Positions 11,237 to 21,400 are shown, counted from the stretch's first letter. The stretch: DNA of 62,236 nucleotides from Ornithinimicrobium sediminis (GCF_021272345.1 NZ_JAJSDQ010000010.1:1-62236), one strand, 5' to 3'. Translations and numbers: made by a program. The notes: generated from the letters alone by a model not told the origin.

Positions 11237-12052
11237 CTAGGCAGAGCGGCGGGCCGCCGCGGACGCGTGGAGGCAGACGGTCGCGGCCATCGCCAGGTTG
11301 AGCGACTCCACGCGCACGATCGGGACCGCCACCGCCTGGTCACAGGCCCGCAGCACGTCCTCCCCCAGACCCTGCGCCTCGTTGCCCAGCACCCAGGCGT
11401 GCGGCGTGCTGAGGTCCGCGTCCGGCAGCATCGTCTGCCCGGTCCCGTCCGCAGCCAGCAGCCGCAGGCCGGCCTCCTTGCACAGACGCAGCAGGTCGGG
11501 CAGCGGGGTCCCGGTGCTGACGGGCAGGTGGAAGAGGGCACCGACCGTGGACCGCACCACCTTCGGGTTGTAGACGTCGACACTGGCGTCGCTCACGAGG
11601 ACCGCGGCAGCTCCGAAGGCGTCAGCGCCGCGGATCACGGTCCCGGCGTTGCCGGGGTCACGCACGTTCGCCAGGAGCACGACATACCCGGAGCGCCCCG
11701 CCGCCTCCAGGGCTCGGGCCGCGTCGACGCCGACCTCGCGGGCCACCGCGACCACGCCCTGCGGGTGGGGTGTGTCAGCCATGGCCGCGAGCACCTGCGG
11801 CGTGCAGTGCTGCAGCCGCACCCGACCGGCCGCCGCCTCCTCCACCAGATCCGCGTGCCGGTCCGCGGCCTCGGCGGTCAGGTAGACCGACTCGGCGTGG
11901 TCGCAGGCATGCACCAGCAGCTCGCGCACCGCCTGCGGCCCTTCGACCAGGAAACGCCCGGTGCGCCGCCGGACAGCCCGACGCCCCAGTGCCGTGACCT
12001 GCCTGACCCGTTCGCTGCGTGGGTTGTCCAGCAGCGGCAGGTCGGCGGTCAA
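11237..12052 (-). CDS. rRNA 2'-O-methyltransferase, TrmH/SpoU family
   Basis: SPOUT-class methyltransferase of 271 residues. The N-terminal substrate-binding domain (FLVEGPQAVRELL) is followed by the knotted SPOUT domain with motif 1 LANVRDPGNAGTVIR, motif 2 WVLGNEAQGL and motif 3 VPIVRVESLNLAMAA. It modifies a ribose 2'-OH in rRNA or tRNA; the site is not predictable. The start is TTG at 12050-12052, which gives the family-like opening PLLDNPRSERVRQV; no better ATG or GTG exists. It lies 33 bases after rplT and 10 before pheS, the usual actinobacterial order. Confidence 0.92.
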   Translation of the reverse strand: MTADLPLLDNPRSERVRQVTALGRRAVRRRTGRFLVEGPQAVRELLVHACDHAESVYLTAEAADRHADLVEEAAAGRVRLQHCTPQVLAAMADTPHPQGVVAVAREVGVDAARALEAAGRSGYVVLLANVRDPGNAGTVIRGADAFGAAAVLVSDASVDVYNPKVVRSTVGALFHLPVSTGTPLPDLLRLCKEAGLRLLAADGTGQTMLPDADLSTPHAWVLGNEAQGLGEDVLRACDQAVAVPIVRVESLNLAMAATVCLHASAAARRSA

Positions 12053-12085
12053 GGTCCTGGGGCGTCGTAGCCGGCGTCGGACGGC

Positions 12086-12472
12086 TCAGGCGGCGGAGGA
12101 GTCGCCGGAGGCCTGGGCCGGGACGTTGGCCTTGGCGATCTCGACCAGGGCGGCGAACGCGGCCTCGTCGTTCACCGCGAGCTCGGCCAGCATGCGCCGG
12201 TCGACCTCGACCTCGGCGGCCTTCAGGCCCTGGATGAAGCGGTTGTAGGTCATGCCGTGAGCGCGGGCTCCGGCGTTGATGCGCTGGATCCACAGCCGAC
12301 GGAAGTCGCCCTTGCGGGCCCGACGGTCGTTGTAGCTGTAGACCAGGGAGTGGGTGACCTGCTCCTTGGCCTTGCGGTAGAGCCGCGAGCGCTGGCCGCG
12401 GTAACCGCTGGCGCGCTCCAGGACGACCCGGCGCTTCTTGTGGGCGTTGACCGCCCTCTTCACGCGTGCCAC
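12086..12472 (-). CDS. rplT: 50S ribosomal protein L20
   Basis: 128 residues, beginning [25 protein letters not shown] with the long basic N-terminal extension that threads into 23S rRNA, and containing the globular domain [23 protein letters not shown]. It is essential for early 50S assembly and, in other bacteria, represses its own operon by binding the leader RNA. Third gene of the infC-rpmI-rplT operon, with a 59-base gap after rpmI. Confidence 0.98.
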   Translation of the reverse strand: MARVKRAVNAHKKRRVVLERASGYRGQRSRLYRKAKEQVTHSLVYSYNDRRARKGDFRRLWIQRINAGARAHGMTYNRFIQGLKAAEVEVDRRMLAELAVNDEAAFAALVEIAKANVPAQASGDSSAA

Positions 12473-12531
12473 GTGAGTACTCCTTGCAAGTCAGTAGGGG
12501 TGGTGCAGTGGTGCCGGAAGCCTGCGGTCTC

Positions 12532-12726
12532 TCAGAGACCGAGCAGCTTCTTGGCCTTCTTGGTGTCGGCCGGGGCCACGACGACGTCGTTGGCCAGGCG
12601 CCGGGCGGCTCGGGAGCTGCGCTCCTGGAACTTGTGGACGTGGCGGGCGCGCTGGCGCATCACCTTGCCCGACCCGGTCACGCGGAAGCGCTTCTTGGCG
12701 CCACTGTGCGTCTTCATCTTCGGCAT
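12532..12726 (-). CDS. rpmI: 50S ribosomal protein L35
   Basis: 64 residues, the normal L35 length, starting PKMKTHSGAKKRFRVTGSGK and highly basic. A structural protein of the large subunit. It lies between infC and rplT as in nearly all bacteria, 117 bases after infC and preceded by a GGAG ribosome-binding site. Confidence 0.98.
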   Translation of the reverse strand: MPKMKTHSGAKKRFRVTGSGKVMRQRARHVHKFQERSSRAARRLANDVVVAPADTKKAKKLLGL

Positions 12727-12804
12727 GGTGCCGATCTCCTTGCTCTTCGTGCCGCGCCCCGTCAGGGACGCCGCGTGTGCATCACTCGTGCGGACGTGCC
12801 GGAC

Positions 12805-12825
12805 CCGGACAGTGACCCTGTCCGG
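12805..12825 (-). other. Perfect hairpin between infC and rpmI
   Basis: An 8-bp perfect stem CCGGACAG/CTGTCCGG with a 5-base loop lies in the 117-base infC-rpmI spacer. There is no T-run, so it is not an obvious terminator. It could stabilise or process the message, or slow read-through so that ribosomal proteins and IF-3 are made in different amounts. The role is inferred. Confidence 0.45.
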
Positions 12826-12843
12826 CCGCGGCCGCGTCGGATG

Positions 12844-13476
12844 TCAGCTCGTGGAGACCTCGGTGGTCTCGGCCGACGGGTCCTGCTGCTCGTCCTGCCC
12901 GCCCTCGCCGTGCTGGGCCTGGGCGGCCCGCTCGGCGTCGCGGCGCTTCTCGCTGCGCACGACGGTCTTCTTCTTGGACGGACCGAGGACCATCACCATG
13001 TTGCGACCGTCCTGCTTGGGTGAGCTCTCGACGAAGCCGAGCTCGGCGACGTCCTCGGCCAGGCGCTGCAGCAGCCGGAAGCCCAGCTCGGGGCGCGACT
13101 GCTCGCGACCGCGGAACATGATGGTGACCTTCACCTTGTCCCCCGCCTTGAGGAAGCGCTCGACGTGGCCCTTCTTGGTGCCGTAGTCGTGCGCGTCGAT
13201 CTTCGGGCGGAGCTTGATCTCCTTGATGACGGTGTTGACCTGGTTCTTCCGGGCCTCCCGCGCCTTCATGGCGGCTTCGTACTTGTACTTGCCGTAGTCC
13301 ATGAGCTTGGCGACCGGGGGACGTGCCATCGGGGCCACCTCGACGAGGTCGAGGTCCGCCTCGGCGGCCAGGCGCAACGCGTCCTCGACGCGCACGATCC
13401 CGACCTGTTCACCGTTGGGGCCGACCAACCGCACCTCGGGAACCCGGATGCGGTCGTTGATACGAGGCTCGCTGAT
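12844..13476 (-). CDS. infC: Translation initiation factor IF-3, AUC start codon
   Basis: IF-3 binds the 30S subunit, prevents subunit joining and proofreads start codons. The 210-residue product has the N domain ([20 protein letters not shown] and [10 protein letters not shown]), the linker, the C domain (KEIKLRPKI and [18 protein letters not shown]) and a charged Gln/Glu-rich tail. The conserved N-terminus is only obtained if translation begins at ATC (minus strand of 13474-13476). It has AAGGAG seven bases upstream, and an in-frame TGA lies just before, with no ATG, GTG or TTG between. The first standard codon (GTG at 13432-13434) would delete 14 conserved residues. A rare start codon is known to let IF-3 control its own synthesis in Escherichia coli. 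Confidence 0.95.
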   Translation of the reverse strand: MSEPRINDRIRVPEVRLVGPNGEQVGIVRVEDALRLAAEADLDLVEVAPMARPPVAKLMDYGKYKYEAAMKAREARKNQVNTVIKEIKLRPKIDAHDYGTKKGHVERFLKAGDKVKVTIMFRGREQSRPELGFRLLQRLAEDVAELGFVESSPKQDGRNMVMVLGPSKKKTVVRSEKRRDAERAAQAQHGEGGQDEQQDPSAETTEVSTS

Positions 13477-13520
13477 GTGCTTGCTCCTTCGTCATGTCAG
13501 GTGTCCGACCCCGGGGACGA

Positions 13521-13555
13521 GAAAGGCCTCTCGGCACCGGGTGCGCGAGAGGCCT
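13521..13555 (-). terminator. Leader hairpin/attenuator upstream of infC
   Basis: On the minus strand a 10-bp perfect stem (AGGCCTCTCG / CGAGAGGCCT) with an inner GCACC/GGTGC stem is followed by TTTCTC, about 45 bases before the infC start. It looks like an intrinsic terminator inside the leader of the infC-rpmI-rplT operon, the position where L20- or stringent-type attenuation occurs in other phyla. An antiterminator pairing was not identified. Confidence 0.6.
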
Positions 13556-13735
13556 GGAGATCCTCGGCGAGTGGGACGACACGGCGGGTATGCCGGGTCG
13601 TCGGCACTCCTCGACGGGCGAAGGTGCCACTCGGACCGGGACCCGGCGACCTGGACGGTCGGCGCGGGTGGAAACTCGAGGCTTCTCTTGCACTGTGGCC
13701 GGCCGGGACGAGCACCGGACACGTGGTCGGCTCCC

Positions 13736-13766
13736 AGGGTAGCAGCGGGTCGAGCCGGCAGACCAA
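13736..13766 (-). promoter_or_regulatory. Possible infC operon promoter
   Basis: On the minus strand TTGGTC (13761-13766) and TACCCT (13736-13741) are 19 bases apart, giving a leader of about 250 bases that contains the attenuator hairpin. The spacing is longer than ideal and the call is based on hexamer resemblance only. Confidence 0.35.
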
Positions 13767-14210
13767 TCAGGCGGCACGACGGCGCGCTCGCGACAGCACG
13801 ACCCGGCGCGCCTGCACCGCAGTCACGGCTCCTGCCGCGACGGCGACGTCGACTCCCCCGACGACGACGAAGCCGCCGGAGGCGCCCCAGACGTCGACGG
13901 CCATGCCGGCCCACGGCGCCCCTGCTGCGCTGCCGGCCGTCATCGCCGAGCCGTGCCGGCCCATCGCCTCGCCACGGGCCCGCTCCGGGACCACGCGGCT
14001 CAGGTCGTCCACCGTCGCGGTGATCGTCGGCGCACACACCAGGCCGGCCACCAGGGCCAGCACGGCGAGCTGGCCGACCGATCGTCCCAGCGCCATCGGC
14101 ACGGTCAGGGCTCCCAGCGCGCCGCGCAGCAGGGAGGGCGACAGTGCCCGCGGCCAGGCGACCGGCACCCGTTCACGACGCCGGTGCGGTTGAACCGTTC
14201 CAGTTTTCAT
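13767..14210 (-). pseudogene. MFS transporter, C-terminal remnant
   Basis: The 147-residue reading frame contains only the last two or three membrane helices of a major facilitator transporter, with the interhelical segment DDLSRVVPERARGEAMGRHGSA and a basic C-terminal tail. Whole MFS proteins have about 400 residues and 12 helices, so roughly the N-terminal two thirds is missing. The frame begins inside the promoter region of the divergent fur-type gene, and upstream sequence in the same frame is antisense to fur, so the 5' part was deleted rather than overlooked. Confidence 0.65.
14191..14209. promoter_or_regulatory. Possible Fur-type operator
   Basis: TGAACCGTTCCAGTTTTCA, 17 bases before the fur-type start codon, is an imperfect inverted repeat (TGAA...TTCA). 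Autoregulation through such a box is common for Fur/catalase pairs in actinobacteria, but the match to a known consensus is weak. Confidence 0.25.
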
Positions 14211-14225
14211 GATCGGGTGGCCTCC

Positions 14226-14681
14226 ATGCCCACCACCGACCCCGCAACCGAGGGACGGGGGTCCGATGCCACCGCGCTGCTGCGAGCGGCCGCGCTGCGG
14301 GTCACTGCGCCCCGGGTGGCCGTCATCGGCGTCGTGCGGGACCACCCCCACGTGGACGCCGGCACCGTGGTCGGGACGACGCGGGAGCGCGCCGGCTGGA
14401 TCTCGGTGCAGGGGGTCTACGACGTGCTGGCGACCCTCACGGATGCCGGGATCCTGCGACGGGTGCAGCCGGCCCGGTCCCCTGCACGCTACGAGATGGA
14501 GCTCGGGGACAACCACCACCACCTGGCCTGCCGCACGTGTGGCGGGCTGCGCGACGTGCCGTGCCCCGTCGGCGCCGCGCCCTGCCTGGCACCCGGGGAG
14601 GCGGAGGGTTTCGTCGTCGACGAGGCCGAGGTCGTCTTCTGGGGCACCTGTGCGCGGTGCCGGGACACGGCGCCGCACTGA
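14226..14681 (+). CDS. Fur family transcriptional regulator
   Basis: 151-residue metalloregulator of the Fur/PerR group. An N-terminal winged helix ([26 protein letters not shown] and [19 protein letters not shown]) is followed by the dimerisation/metal domain with [18 protein letters not shown] (histidine cluster and CxxC) and a second CxxC in GTCARCRDT, which together form a structural zinc site. It lies 28 bases before the catalase gene, so a PerR/CatR/FurA-like peroxide-sensing role is inferred. The ATG at 14226 is preferred, since frames upstream are antisense to the MFS remnant. Confidence 0.88.
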   Translation: MPTTDPATEGRGSDATALLRAAALRVTAPRVAVIGVVRDHPHVDAGTVVGTTRERAGWISVQGVYDVLATLTDAGILRRVQPARSPARYEMELGDNHHHLACRTCGGLRDVPCPVGAAPCLAPGEAEGFVVDEAEVVFWGTCARCRDTAPH

Positions 14682-14709
14682 CCGAGAAGGACCCGACCGA
14701 GAGGACAGC

Positions 14710-16266
14710 ATGACCGACCCACACACCGGATCGACCACCGACACCGGAGCCCCCGCACCGAGCGACCGCAACAGCCTCACGGTCGGCGCGGACGGCCCGA
14801 TCCTGCTGCACGACGTGCACTTCCTCAACCAGATGGCGCACTTCAACCGGGAGCGTGTGCCGGAGCGCAACGTGCACGCCAAGGGCGGCGGCGCCTTCGG
14901 GGTCTTCGAGACCACCCACGACGTGTCCGCCTACACCAGGGCCGCGCTCTTCCAGCCCGGCGTGCGCACCGACATGCTGGCACGCTTCAGCACCGTCGCC
15001 GGGGAGCAGGGCTCACCCGACACCTGGCGTGACCCGCGGGGCTTCGCGCTGAAGTTCTACACCAGCGAGGGCAACTACGACCTCGTGGGCAACAACACCC
15101 CGATCTTCTTCATCCGCGACACGATGAAGTTCCCGCACTTCATCCGGTCACAGAAGCGCCGCGGTGGCAACGGGCTGCGGGACAACCACATGCAGTGGGA
15201 CTTCTGGACCCTGAACCCGGAGTCGGCGCACCAGGTCACCTACCTCATGGGAGACCGGGGCATCCCGGCCTCCTGGCGGGAGATGAACGGGTACGGCTCA
15301 CACACCTACATGTGGGTCAACGCCCAGGGCGAGAAGTTCTGGGTGAAGTACCACTTCCACAGCGACCAGGGGGTGCGCGGCCTCACGGGCGAGGAGGCCA
15401 CCCGCATCGCGGGCGAGGACGCAGACTTCCACCGGCGAGACCTCTACGACGCCATCGACGCCGGCGACCACCCCAGCTGGACGCTGTCGGTGCAGGTCAT
15501 GCCCTACGAGGAGGCCCGCACCTACCGCATCAACCCGTTCGACCTGACCAAGGTCTGGCCGCACGCCGACTACCCGCTCATCCCGGTCGGGACGATGACC
15601 CTCGACCGCAACGTCGAGAACTTCTTCGCCGAGATCGAGCAGGCCGCCTTCGAGCCCTCCGCCGTCGTGCCGGGCATCGGGTTCTCCCCCGACAAGATGC
15701 TGCTCGGGCGGGCGTTCGCGTATGCCGACACGCACCGGCACCGCATCGGTCCCAACTACCTGCAGCTGCCGGTCAACCAGCCCAGGCAGGTGCAGCACCA
15801 CAACACCTACACCTTCGACGGCGCGATGGCCTACCAGCACAGCGGCGATGCACCCGTCTACGCCCCCAACAGCGAGGGTCGCGGCTACGCCGACCAGACG
15901 GGGCAGATGGACGACTCGTGGGAGTCCGACGGCGCCATGGTGCGGCAGGCCTACACCCTGCGTGCGGACGACGACGACTTCAGCCAGGCGGGTGCGCTGG
16001 TGCGTGAGGTCTGGGACGACCAGCAGCGTGCCGACTTCGTCGACAACGTCGCGGGGCACCTGCTCGGAGGTGTCAAGGGCGACGTGCTGGAGCGCGCCTT
16101 CGGCTACTGGAAGAGCGTCGACGCCGACACGGGCGCCCGCATCGAGGCCAGGGTGCGGGCTCGCGTCGGAGGCACCAACCCCGGCGGGGAGGACGACCAG
16201 GCGCGCGCCGAGGCCGCCGGAGCCCCGGCCGATGAGGACACGCACGCGTCGACACCCCCGCACTGA
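14710..16266 (+). CDS. katA: Catalase (monofunctional, haem)
   Basis: Breaks down hydrogen peroxide to water and oxygen. The 518 residues show the small-subunit clade layout: the catalytic histidine in [16 protein letters not shown], the distal Asn in [16 protein letters not shown], and the proximal haem ligand tyrosine in [20 protein letters not shown] short acidic, alanine-rich tail follows. The ATG at 14710 has GAGAGGA upstream and gives the family N-terminus. It is the second gene of a two-gene operon with the Fur-type regulator and is closed by a strong terminator. Confidence 0.97.
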   Translation: MTDPHTGSTTDTGAPAPSDRNSLTVGADGPILLHDVHFLNQMAHFNRERVPERNVHAKGGGAFGVFETTHDVSAYTRAALFQPGVRTDMLARFSTVAGEQGSPDTWRDPRGFALKFYTSEGNYDLVGNNTPIFFIRDTMKFPHFIRSQKRRGGNGLRDNHMQWDFWTLNPESAHQVTYLMGDRGIPASWREMNGYGSHTYMWVNAQGEKFWVKYHFHSDQGVRGLTGEEATRIAGEDADFHRRDLYDAIDAGDHPSWTLSVQVMPYEEARTYRINPFDLTKVWPHADYPLIPVGTMTLDRNVENFFAEIEQAAFEPSAVVPGIGFSPDKMLLGRAFAYADTHRHRIGPNYLQLPVNQPRQVQHHNTYTFDGAMAYQHSGDAPVYAPNSEGRGYADQTGQMDDSWESDGAMVRQAYTLRADDDDFSQAGALVREVWDDQQRADFVDNVAGHLLGGVKGDVLERAFGYWKSVDADTGARIEARVRARVGGTNPGGEDDQARAEAAGAPADEDTHASTPPH

Positions 16267-16294
16267 CCTCGCGACGGCTCGCCCCGACGAGCCG

Positions 16295-16338
16295 CGGTAG
16301 GTCGGCCCGGAGCACTGCTGCTCCGGGCCGACCTACCG
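16295..16338. terminator. Strong bidirectional hairpin terminator
   Basis: A perfect 20-bp stem (arms 16295-16314 and 16319-16338) with the 4-base loop CTGC. It stands between the convergent catalase and SseB genes, so it can stop transcripts from both sides. There is no long T-run, as is common in high-GC actinobacteria. Confidence 0.9.
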
Positions 16339-16356
16339 GGCGACGGGGAGGACGGC

Positions 16357-17103
16357 TCAGGCTGTGCGCAGCCGGAAGGCGACGGCGTCGATCCGGGCAC
16401 GCACCTCGCCGTCGGCGGCGACCTGCTCCCCCAGCCCGGTCACCAGGGCCTGCACCGCCTGCTGGTCGAGCCCGGGAGGCACCGTGAGGGTGACCTGCAG
16501 CGCACCGTGCGGGCCGGCTGACAGCTCATGTCCGGCGACCCGGTCCTCTGCGGCCACCGCCCGGGCGACCGCAGCCTGGACCTGCTCGTCCTCATGGGCC
16601 GGCACCCACGGCCTGCCCATCGCCAGGGCCCACACCATCGAGGGGCGCAACGCGCGAGAGACCCCGGCGACGTCGAGCACGATCACCTGACAGCCTTCCT
16701 GCACCGCGGCGAGGGCGGCCCGTTGGGCGCTCACCGGCACTGGGCGTGCGTCCGGGTCCCAGTCGGCGAGGGTGGCGAGGCTGGTGAAAGCAGGCAGGGC
16801 CTTCTGTCCGTCCGGCGCGACGAGGGTGACCGCCGCCATGTCAGTGCTGACGTCCCGGGCCAGCCCCGCGCTCTCGTCGACCTCCCCGGCGACCGCGACC
16901 ACCGGCACCAGCAGCCGAGCGCCGGCCACAGCAGCCACGAGCCCCACCTCCTCCCCCGGGTCCGCCAGTGCCGCCGCGAGGGCCGGGTCGGCCTGTCCCA
17001 GGTCGTCGTCGAACCCGGTGCCCGTCAGTGTGCGGCCAGCCCAGGGCACCCCTGCCGTGTCGTGCCCGCCCGCGGGGTCGTGCCCGTCGAAGCGCCCGGC
17101 CAT
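16357..17103 (-). CDS. SseB family protein
   Basis: 248 residues with the SseB-type core repeated weakly: GARLLVPVVAV...DMAAVTLVAPDGQKALPAFTSLATLADWDPDARPVPV. This is the pattern of the SseB N-terminal domain, found in many actinobacteria next to priA. The N-terminus is glycine- and histidine-rich and probably disordered. The molecular role of SseB-like proteins in actinobacteria is not established. Its ATG overlaps the priA stop by one base, so the two are translationally coupled. Confidence 0.8.
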   Translation of the reverse strand: MAGRFDGHDPAGGHDTAGVPWAGRTLTGTGFDDDLGQADPALAAALADPGEEVGLVAAVAGARLLVPVVAVAGEVDESAGLARDVSTDMAAVTLVAPDGQKALPAFTSLATLADWDPDARPVPVSAQRAALAAVQEGCQVIVLDVAGVSRALRPSMVWALAMGRPWVPAHEDEQVQAAVARAVAAEDRVAGHELSAGPHGALQVTLTVPPGLDQQAVQALVTGLGEQVAADGEVRARIDAVAFRLRTA

Positions 17104-17807
17104 CAGCGCGCCACCTCGAGCGCCTCTGCCAGGGTGAACGCTCCCTCGTGCAGGGCGGCGCCGAGCACCAGTCCCTGGACGCCGTCGGGCACCAGGGCCC
17201 GGAGCGCCCGGACGTCGGCCAGGTCGCTGATCCCCCCGGAGGCGATCACCCGGGCATGCGCAGCCAGTGCCACGGCGTGGAACAGGTCGATGTCCGCCCC
17301 CAGGCGACGACCGTCACGGTTGGCGTCGGCGACCACGAACGTGCTCACCGGCACGTCGTGCAGCGCGTGCAGCACCTCGGTGAGGGTCCCGAGCCGGACG
17401 TCGACTCCCCGGGCCACGACGTCCCCGTCACGCACGTCGAGCCCCACCGCGATGCGGCTGCCGTGCTCGGCCACCACGGCCCGCACCCAGGGGAGGTCGG
17501 CCACGGCGGTGCTGGCGAGGTTGACGCGCTCGGCGCCGGTCGCCAGGGCTGCACGCAGTGTCGCGTCGTTGTCGATGCCTCCGGAGACCTGCACCGGCAC
17601 CGGCACCGCAGCGACGACCGACGCCAGCACGTCACGGTTGGTCCCCCGGGCGAAGGCCTGGTCGAGGTCGACCAGGTGGATCCACTCGGCACCCTCCTGG
17701 ACCCACCGTCGCGCCACGGCCCGCGGGTCGGCGTCGGCGCCCGCTGCGACCTGGGTGGCCCGACCGCCGGCGACGTCGACAGCGGGGAGCAGGGTCAGCG
17801 ACGTCAC
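17103..17807 (-). CDS. priA: Bifunctional HisA/TrpF isomerase PriA
   Basis: Phosphoribosyl isomerase A, which in actinobacteria serves both histidine (ProFAR) and tryptophan (PRA) biosynthesis. The 234-residue TIM barrel has LLPAVDVAGGRA with the first catalytic aspartate, the phosphate loops VSGGID and ASGGISD, and a second catalytic aspartate in VGLDVRDGDVVARG. Start GTG at 17805-17807 overlaps the upstream gene by four bases (GTGA). That it is PriA rather than plain HisA is inferred from the lineage and the HLVDLDQAF segment. Confidence 0.93.
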   Translation of the reverse strand: MTSLTLLPAVDVAGGRATQVAAGADADPRAVARRWVQEGAEWIHLVDLDQAFARGTNRDVLASVVAAVPVPVQVSGGIDNDATLRAALATGAERVNLASTAVADLPWVRAVVAEHGSRIAVGLDVRDGDVVARGVDVRLGTLTEVLHALHDVPVSTFVVADANRDGRRLGADIDLFHAVALAAHARVIASGGISDLADVRALRALVPDGVQGLVLGAALHEGAFTLAEALEVAR

Positions 17808-18451
17808 GCGTCCACCCCCAGCTCACGACGCAGCAGGACCGCGTCCTTGACGGCGTCCTCGAAGTAGGCGACCTCGCGGGGGTCGGGCTGGTGCACCTGC
17901 GCACGGGGCAGGTCCTCGGCCGAGGCCGGGTCGAGCAGCAACGGCCCGCCGGGCAGTCCCAGCACGGCCAGCACCGCGCTGAGCAGCCGCGCCGGCGGGT
18001 GGTGCCGCTCCGCGAGCATCGACGTGAGCTCGGCCCGTGAGCCTCCCCCGGCCGCCGACACGACCTGCTGAGGGGTCGCGATCTGCACCCCCGGCGGTCG
18101 CAGCACGCCTCGCTCGGGGTCCCAGACGACCCAGCGCACCTGACGACGCCAGTGCCGCGACTGGACGGTCAGCACGGCACGCCCGTCGATCACCCAGCAG
18201 CCGAGGGTCGGCGCCAGACGGGTCGGCGCCGGTCGCGCCGCGCACAGCGTCGCGGCGTCGTCGTAGGGGGCTGCGACGGCGGGGCGGCCGCGCGGCACGA
18301 GCACCGTCCGCCCTTCCAGCGGCGCCACGACGACCGGCACCACGCCCTTGGCCGCCCACGCCAGGAGCTCGCCGACGGGTGCCTGGGAGAGCAGGATGCC
18401 GTGGGCGGACACGGCCGGGCGGGGGGTCACGGTCTGTTCGCTCGGGGTCAC
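17804..18451 (-). CDS. Conserved hypothetical protein
   Basis: 215 residues, no recognised domain. The sequence has an alternating hydrophobic/arginine-rich central part (CWVIDGRAVLTVQSRHWRRQ, VRWVVWDPERGVL) and a helical C-terminus. It contains no signal peptide or membrane helix. It lies between glnE and priA and overlaps priA by four bases, so it belongs to that transcript. The codon use is typical of this chromosome. The GC3 pattern and overlaps make it a real gene, but no function can be assigned. Confidence 0.75.
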   Translation of the reverse strand: MTPSEQTVTPRPAVSAHGILLSQAPVGELLAWAAKGVVPVVVAPLEGRTVLVPRGRPAVAAPYDDAATLCAARPAPTRLAPTLGCWVIDGRAVLTVQSRHWRRQVRWVVWDPERGVLRPPGVQIATPQQVVSAAGGGSRAELTSMLAERHHPPARLLSAVLAVLGLPGGPLLLDPASAEDLPRAQVHQPDPREVAYFEDAVKDAVLLRRELGVDA

Positions 18452-18460
18452 CGCGCCATC

Positions 18461-21400
18461 CTACGAACGGGTCGGCCGGTAGGACCTGGTCGTGGCCGTC
18501 GGCATCTGCTGGCCGTAGAACAGACGCTCCACGACGTGGCGTGCGCGACGCGCCTGACGGCGCCAGTCGCCCGCCAGGTCGGCACCGTGTCCGGGCGCGC
18601 GCCCGAGGATGCGGGCCATGCCCTCCGCGTCCCTGAGGTCACTGGGCACCGAGTCGACCGGCCGGCCGCGCCAGAGGACCCCGACGTCGCGCAGCCGCGA
18701 GGCCAGCTGCCACGACTCACGGAGCACCTGCGCGTCCGAGGCGTTGACCAGGTCGGCCTCCCATGCTGCGCGCAGGGCAGCCAGCGTGCCGGTCGTGCGG
18801 AGCCCGGGCACGGTGGCGGCGTGCTGCAGCTGCATCAGCTGCACCACCCACTCGACGTCGGTGAGCCCCCCGAGGCCGAGCTTGAAGTGGGTGCGCGGGT
18901 CTGCCCCCCTGGGCAGGCGCTCGGCCTCCATCCTGGCCTTGAGCTTGCGCATCTGCCGCAGGCCCACCTGGTCGAGGCCCTGCTCGGGCCAGCGCAACGG
19001 GTCGATGAGGGCTGTGTAGTCGGCGGCCAGCGACTCCTCACCGGCCACGACCCGGGCACGCAGGAGCGCCTGGGCCTCCCAGCCGGCGGACCAGCGCTCG
19101 TAGTAGGTGGCGAAGGAGTCGAGGCTGCGCACCAGGGGACCAGACCGGCCCTCGGGGCGCAGGTCGGCGTCGAGCTCGAGGGTCGGGTCGGGGCCGTGTC
19201 CAGCCAGGCCCTTGTGCAGCTCGGTGACGACCTCGGAGGCCTGCTCCCCGTGGTCGGCCCCGGCGTCGCCTCCGGTCGCCGAGCCGGGCGTGGGCCGGAA
19301 GCAGTACATGACGTCGGCGTCGCTGGTGTAGCCGAGCTCGCGCCCTCCCAGCCGTCCCATGCCGATGACGATGAGCTCGATGCCGAGCTCGGCACCCCGC
19401 CGCTGCTCGACGATGCGCCTGGCCGCCTCGAGGGAGGCACCGATGTAGGCGTCGGTGAGCGCGGTCAGCGCGGCACGGACCTCTGCCTCCTCTCCTCCGC
19501 CGACCAGGTCGGTCAGCACGATGCGCACCAGCTCGCGGGCCCGCACGGCCCGGATCGCCTGGAAGATGTCGGCCGGCTCCTGCTGGCGCTGTGCAGCCGC
19601 CGACATGCGGGTCACCAGCGTCTCCAGCGGAAGGGGCGCCAGCCCGTGCGGGTCTCCCAGCAGCGCGACCGTCTCCGGCGACTTGATGAGCAGGTCCACG
19701 GCATACCGGCTGCTGGACAGGACCCGGGCCAGCCGTTGGGCAGCGGTGCCCTCGTCGCGCAGCATGCCGAGGTACCAGTGCGTCGTGCCCAGGCTGTCAC
19801 TGATCCGCCGGAAGGCCAGGAGGCCGGCGTCGGGGTCGGCACCGTCGGCGAACCAGCCCAGCATGACCGGCAGGAGGGTGCGCTGGATCGTCGCCCTGCG
19901 GCTCACCCCGGAGGTGAGCGCCTCCAGGTGCCGCAGTGCGCCGGCGGGGTCACGGAAGCCGAGCGCGGCCAGCCGGGTGCGGGCGGCCTCGGGGGACAGA
20001 CGCAGGTGGTCGGGGCTCAGCTTGGCCACCGCCTGCAGCAACGGGCGGTAGAACAGCCGCTCGTGCAGCCGGCGCACCTCTCGCTGCTGGCTCCGCCACC
20101 GCTGGACGACGGCCCGCTCGGCCTCGCCACGCTCACCCAGCGACCTGCCCAGACGGCGCAGGTCGGCGTCGGAGGTCGGCATGAGATGGCTGCGCTTCAT
20201 GCGGTGCAGCTGGATGCGGTGCTCCAGGGCCCGCAGCAGCCGGTAGGACTCGGCCAGGGCGGCAGCGTCCTCGCGCCCGACATAGCCGCCGTCGCGCAGG
20301 GCGGCCAGCGCCTCCAGCGTCGTGCCGGAGCGGAGGGTCTCGTCGGCGCGCCCATGCACCAGCTGCAGCAGCTGGACGCTGAACTCGATGTCGCGGAGCC
20401 CACCGGGCCCGAGCTTGAGCTGGCGGTCGGCCTCGGCCGAGGGGACGTTCTGCTCGACCCGGCGTCGCATCGCCTGCACGCCCTCGACGAACCCGTCGCG
20501 GCTGCCGGCCTCCCAGACCAGCGGCTGCACGATGTCCAGCCACTCCTGTGCCAGCGCGGTGTCACCGGCGATGGGACGTGCCTTCAGCAGCGCCTGGAAC
20601 TCCCAGGTGTTGGCCCAGCGCTGGTAGTACTCGCGGTGCGAGGCGAGGCTGCGGATGAGCGGCCCCTGCTTGCCCTCGGGCCGCAGAGCGGCGTCGACCT
20701 GCCACAGAGACCCCTCCCCCGTGGCCTGGCTGCAGATCCGCATGACCGCGCTCGCCAGGGTGGTCGCGGCCCGCATCGCCTCGGTCTCGTCGGCTCCTTC
20801 CGAGGGAGCCCCGAGGAAGATCACGTCGACGTCGCTGATGTAGTTGAGCTCGCGCCCTCCACACTTGCCCATGCCGATGACGCTGAGGCGACACCGGTCT
20901 GCGTCCTCGACGTCGTTGCGGGCCACGTGCAGCGCGGCCTCGACCGCGGCCCCGGCGAGGTCCGCCAGCGCGGCGGCCGCCACCGGGACGGCCTCCAGCG
21001 GGTCCTGGGTGGTGAGGTCCGTGACGGCGACGCGCAGCAGCTCCCGGCGGTAGGCGACCCGGAGCGCGTCGGCGCCCGCCCGGCCGGACAGCCCGTGCAC
21101 CGCCTCGACGATCGCCGACGGCTGCGGCGCCGAGCCGTCGGCGGCGTCACGCAGGTGCTCCGGGTGCTTGACGAGGTGGTCGGTGAGGGCCGACGAGGCG
21201 CCCAGCACGGCCAGCACCCGTTCCCGGCCCGCCCCGGGCACGGACAGCAGCCGTGCCGCGTCGGCGTCGTGCTCGACGAGGCGCACGAGACCGAGCGCGG
21301 CCTCGTTGGGGTCGGCGACAGCGCCGAGGTCCGAGATCAGCGCACCCTCGTCGGTGTCGGCGTCCATCTGGTCCAGCGCCGCTGCGATGAGGCTGCCCGC

